Part shown: piece by piece, positions 60,210 to 64,000 of the stretch
Position numbering within the stretch: position 1 is the first letter of the stretch
How the letters are laid out: every line of letters begins with the position of its first letter
Assembly (NCBI GenBank): GCA_002914805.1
Contig: JXTB01000016.1
Coordinates: forward strand, 342,530-406,529
Reading direction: 5' to 3'
Length of the DNA stretch: 64,000 nt
Source of the DNA: Parasponia andersonii
Lineage: Eukaryota; Streptophyta; Magnoliopsida; Rosales; Cannabaceae
Notes under the pieces: generated by a model
Databases searched by the model: none
What the model saw: the letters and a program-made list of their open reading frames with translations, nothing else
What the model was told of the DNA's origin: nothing
Translations under genes and position numbers: made by a program

Positions 60210-63130
60210 AGCTGATTTTGGTCCACTTTTTTATAGGACTGTCAAATCAAAGAATTTATTTTTATTTTCCGAAACTTACCAAGGGTCACATGGAACTAAA
60301 TAAAAAGTTTTTGTTGCTCCAAAAACCTATTCTAATTTTCTGGCACACATTTATCTTACTTTGCTCATTTTGGCCCGTTTTGGTCAACTTTTTTGTAGAA
60401 CAGCCAAATTAAGGAGTTTATTTTCTGAAATTTACCTAGGGATATAAGGAGCTAAATAAAGAGTGTTTATTGATCCAAAAATTTAATTCTAATTATTTTG
60501 CATATAGTTATCCCACATTACTCATTTCTGCTTATTTTAGTTGACCTTTTTGAAGACGAGTCAAACCAAAGAGTTTGCTTACCAAAAGTTACCTGGGGTC
60601 ACAAAGAACCAAATAAAGAGTGTTTATTACTTTGAATATTTAAGTGCAATTTTCTGGCACATAAGTATCCCACTTTGCTAGTCTTATTCCATTTTGGTTA
60701 ATATTTTTGAAGAACAGTCAAACCAAGAAGTTTGTTTCCCAAAACTTACAAACATGGGGTCACAATGAATAAGAGTATTTATATCTTCTAAAATTGAATT
60801 CATATTATTTAGCACATAGTTATACGACTTTGCTCATTCTGGTCTATTTTGGTCAAATTTTTTGTAGAACAGTTAAACCGAAGAGTTTGTTTCCTGAAAT
60901 ATACCTTGGGTTATAAGGAACCAAATAAAGAGTATTTGTTATCGTGAAAACCTAATTCCAATTATTTAACACATAATTATCCCACTTTACATATTTTACC
61001 TACTTTGGTCAATATTTTTGTAGAAAAGTCAAACCAATGAGTTTGTTTCCAAAAAATTACCAAGGGTCACAAGGAAACAAAATAGTGTTTATTGCGCCAA
61101 AAATATAATTCCAATTATCTAGCATATATGTATCACTCTTCGCTCGTTTCAGCCCATTCTAGTCAATCTTTTCGTAGAACAATCAAACTAAATAGTTTGT
61201 TTTTCGAAACTTACCTAGGGTTGTAAGGAACCAAATAAACAATGCTTGTTGCTCTGGAAACCCAATTCTAACTATCTAGCACTTAGTTATCTTACTTTGC
61301 TCATTTTGACCCGTTTTGGTCAATCTTTTTGAAGAGCAATCAAACCAAGGAGTTTGTTTACCGAAACTTTTTTTGGGTCACAAGGAACCAAATAAAGAGT
61401 GTTTGTTGATCCAAAAATCCAATTTCAATTATCTAGCACATAGTTATCCTACTTTGTTTGTTTCGGCCTATTTTGGTCAACCTTTTTGAAGAATAGTCCA
61501 ACCAAAAAGTTCATTACTGAAACTTATCTGGGGTCCCAAGGAATTAAAGAAAGAGTGATTGTTACTTCGAAAATCTAATTCTAATTATCTAGTATATAGT
61601 TATCCCTCTTTGCTCGTGTCAGTCTATTTTGGTCATTTTTTTTTGTAGAGTAGTCAAATTGAAGAATTCATTTCCCAAAACTTGAAAGGTCACAGGGAAC
61701 CAAATAAAGAGTCTTCGTTGCTCCAACCACCCAATTCTAGTTATATAATACATAGTTATCCCACCTTGCTTGTCTTGGTCTATTTTCGTCAACCTTTTTG
61801 CAGAATAGTCAATCTAAAGAGTTTATTTCTAGAAACTTACCTAGGGATACAAAGAACCAAATAAAGAGTAATTATTACTCCAAAAATGAAATTCCAATTA
61901 TTTAGCATGTAGTTATATCTTTTTGCTCGTTTTGGCCAATTTTGATCAACCTTTTTATAAAACAGCCAAACCATAGAATTTATATTTCGAAACTTACTTA
62001 AAGTTACAAGGAACCAAATAAAGAGTATTTGTTGCTTCAAAAATAAATTCTAATTATCTAGAACATAGTCATCAAACTTTGCTCATTTTAAACCATTTTA
62101 GTTAACCTTTTTGAAGAACAATCAAACCAAGGAGTTTGTTTACCGAAACTTACCTAAAGTCACAAGCAGCCAAATAAAGACTAGTATTTGTTAATCTAAA
62201 AACCCAATTCCAATGATCTAGCATATAGTTATCACACTTAACGTTTTTTTTTTGGCCCATTTTTGTCAACATTTTTCAAGAAAATTCAAATCAAGGAGTT
62301 TTTTGCCGAAATTTACCAAGGGTCACAAGGAACCAAATAAAAACTAGTGTTTGTTACTTCAAATCTCCAATTCTAATTATCCAACACATAATTATCACTC
62401 TTTGCTTATTTTGGCCTATTCTTGATCAATCTTTTTATAGAACAATCAAAACAAAGAATTTGTTTCTCAAAACTTAAGTAGGTCAAGAGGAACCAAATAA
62501 AGAGTTTTTTTTTTTCTTCTCTGAAATCTAATTATTTAGATTATAGTTATCCCTCTTTTCTCATTTCGGTCAACCTTTTCGTAGAACAGTTAAAATGAAG
62601 AGTTTGTTTTCTAAAAATTATCCAGGGTCATAAGGAACAAAATGAAATATGTTTGTTACTCCAAAAATCTAATTAGTGCATTGTCATTCCTCTTTGCTCG
62701 TTTCGGCCCATTTTCGTCAATTTTTATGTAGAATAGTCAAACTAAAGAGTTTATTTCCCAAAACTTACCTGTGGGACCAAATAATAAAAAGTTTGTTGCT
62801 CCAAAATTCCAATTCCAATTATCTAGGACATAGTTATCTCACTTTGCTTATTTTGGCCTATTTTTATTAGCATTTTTATAGAGCATTCAATCAAGAAATT
62901 TCTTTTCCAAAATTTACCTAGGGTTAGTGTTTATTGCACCTAAAATGTAAGTCCAATTATCTGGCACATACTTATTCCACTCTACTCATTTTGGCTCATT
63001 TTCGTCAGTCTTTTTGCTTAACAGATGAACCAAAGAGTTTGTTTCCTGAAATTTATATCGAGTTATAAGGAATCAAATAAAGAGTGTTTTTCGCTTAAAA
63101 AACCATTTCTAATTATTTAGCACATAGTCA
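60210..63130. repeat. Satellite-like array, about 19 copies of a unit of about 155 bp
   Basis: A unit with the landmarks TTTTGGTCAACCTTTTTGTA, GAACAGTCAAACCAAAGAG, TTTGTTTCCGAAACTTACC, GGTCACAAGGAACCAAATAA and AGAGTGTTTGTTGCTCCAAA, then CAATTCTAATTATCTAGCAC and ATAGTTATCCCACTTTGCTC, repeats head to tail. The AACCAAATAA landmark (or its variant) recurs near 60295, 60444, 60610, 60766, 60923, 61076, 61233, 61389, 61544, 61698, 61857, 62014, 62169, 62333, 62490, 62636, 62778 and 63074; the copy near 62925 lacks it. Spacing is mostly 144-166 bp. Copies are clearly diverged from each other (roughly 75-85 percent alike by eye), so the array is old. There is no coding capacity. Confidence 0.93.
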
Positions 63131-63195
63131 TTTACTTTTCAGTGTTGTTGAAGTTTCAACTCATTGACTTTCCTCACCGAGAGATTTTAGCAAGA

Positions 63196-63345
63196 GCTGA
63201 ATTGTTTGGAGATTGCCGCCATATTAGATATAATGTTACTTGCTTGCACAGGTGACTTGCCAACAAGTGCTCCTCCACTAGTAGCACCGATCATGCTTCT
63301 TTCCATCGAATTTAATGCCACATAAAAGTACTGAATAAAGAGTTA
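63196..63345 (-). pseudogene. Gypsy-type gag fragment (fossil)
   Basis: The minus strand shows the words QYFYVALNSMERSMIGATSG and GALVGKSPVQASNIISNMAA, matching the familiar plant Gypsy gag pattern (YFYEGL, DRSM, AASGGAL, KTP, MA.NSQQF) known from the family. Only this piece of about 150 bp is recognisable. It lies about 70 bp from the edge of the satellite array. Confidence 0.65.
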
Positions 63346-64000
63346 CTCACTGATTTGGTAGTGGGCCATGATTTTGTTGTAATCAATAATGTAGAAGAGC
63401 AAATGCATCTTACGTGCTCTTTGTTTTAAGAATCATATATGGATAAAGTATAGCAAAAAAGACTAACATAGTTTTAATAGTTTAAAGATCAATAAAATGA
63501 AAATGAAATTTTAAGAACTAAGACTTTTTCCATAGTTCACGGAGTGATATAGTCCTTTATTCTAAATTTATGTATACTGAATCTTAAAATTACGGATACT
63601 ATGTAAAGAAGAGAAAAAAGAACAACATACAGAGGACAATCACAAAACTATTCAACCATAATACGGTATATTCTAGTGGTGTTTAACGTGTCGCTACAAA
63701 AACAGTGGGCCCTTTTATTATTACAACACTTGTTTCCTTAAGAACCGAAAAAACAAAAAAACTTTGTTCGGCCTTATAGAGAATTTCGACCAGCACTAGT
63801 AGTTTCTGAACACCACAACTATTGAAAATAAACTTGTTTAAGCCCATAAGAAATATTTAAGCCCATCAACATGAGGCCCAATAAGTTGGCATTAGCCTAA
63901 GTGCAAAACTCACAAAAGAAAAAGCCCAAGTCCAAATTAAAGAAGTCTTCCACCTAGAATCTTCTAGTATTAGGTAGATATTAGCTTTTTACATGTGAAT
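63346..64000. other. AT-rich end of window
   Basis: No gene is seen. Part of it (63410-63600) resembles the repeat segment at 44140-44410. The last 170 bp contain several GCCCA words (AAGCCCATAAG, GAGGCCCAATAAG, AAGCCCAAG) that could belong to an LTR extending past the window, but this cannot be tested here. Confidence 0.4.

Noticed and set aside
60210-63130. CRISPR-like or coding repeat array
   Set aside because: The genome is a plant, the repeats are long, contiguous and diverged, and the frames are short and interrupted. It is a satellite-type array.
63700-64000. Possible LTR start near the window end
   Set aside because: Repeated GCCCA words are suggestive, but there is no partner copy, primer site or coding part inside the window.

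Overview
This window is nuclear DNA of a flowering plant, almost certainly a eudicot. The genes have many short exons with GT-AG introns, TATA boxes, AT-rich spacers, numerous microsatellites, and LTR retrotransposons of plant lineages (Copia, and Ty3/Gypsy Tat with an antisense ORF). The species cannot be fixed from the sequence alone. Three single N characters (5771, 8129, 50664) look like assembly gap placeholders. One of them falls inside a coding exon.

Layout. 1-2.8 kb: AT-rich spacer. 2.9-4.9 kb (+): complete four-exon PIP2-type plasma-membrane aquaporin. 5.8-6.1 kb: MITE-like element. 6.5-8.7 kb: probable long solo Gypsy LTR. 8.7-13.5 kb: no recognisable gene. 13.77-14.20 kb (+): intronless small type I membrane protein behind a (GA)n tract and a TATA box. 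14.85-15.94 kb: long inverted-repeat element carrying an internal 131-bp duplication. 16.46-18.02 kb (-): three-exon gene for an 85-residue protein. 22.9-32.5 kb (+): nine-exon receptor-like kinase of 512 residues whose catalytic loop is degenerate; its 5.65-kb third intron is filled mostly by a broken Copia element (25.18-30.09 kb, - strand). 32.59-43.54 kb: broken Tat-lineage Gypsy element (- strand) with two LTRs and a characteristic antisense ORF block; it starts 118 bp after the kinase stop codon. 43.5-50.2 kb: AT-rich, MITE, SINE and older repeat fragments. 50.3-54.5 kb (+): twelve-exon protein disulfide isomerase ending in KDEL; the first thioredoxin active site is lost at the N. 58.18-58.71 kb (+): intronless arabinogalactan-like membrane protein, followed by an exact 191-bp direct repeat. 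60.2-63.1 kb: satellite-like array of about 19 diverged copies of a unit of about 155 bp, followed by a small Gypsy gag fossil.

The host genes are not an operon and share no evident pathway. Three encode secretory-pathway or surface proteins (aquaporin, receptor-like kinase, AGP-like protein) and one is an ER folding enzyme. The most distinctive items are the satellite array, the retroelement-loaded kinase gene with its probable pseudokinase domain, the Tat element with its antisense ORF, and the gap that hides the PDI active site. No clearly new biological system was found.
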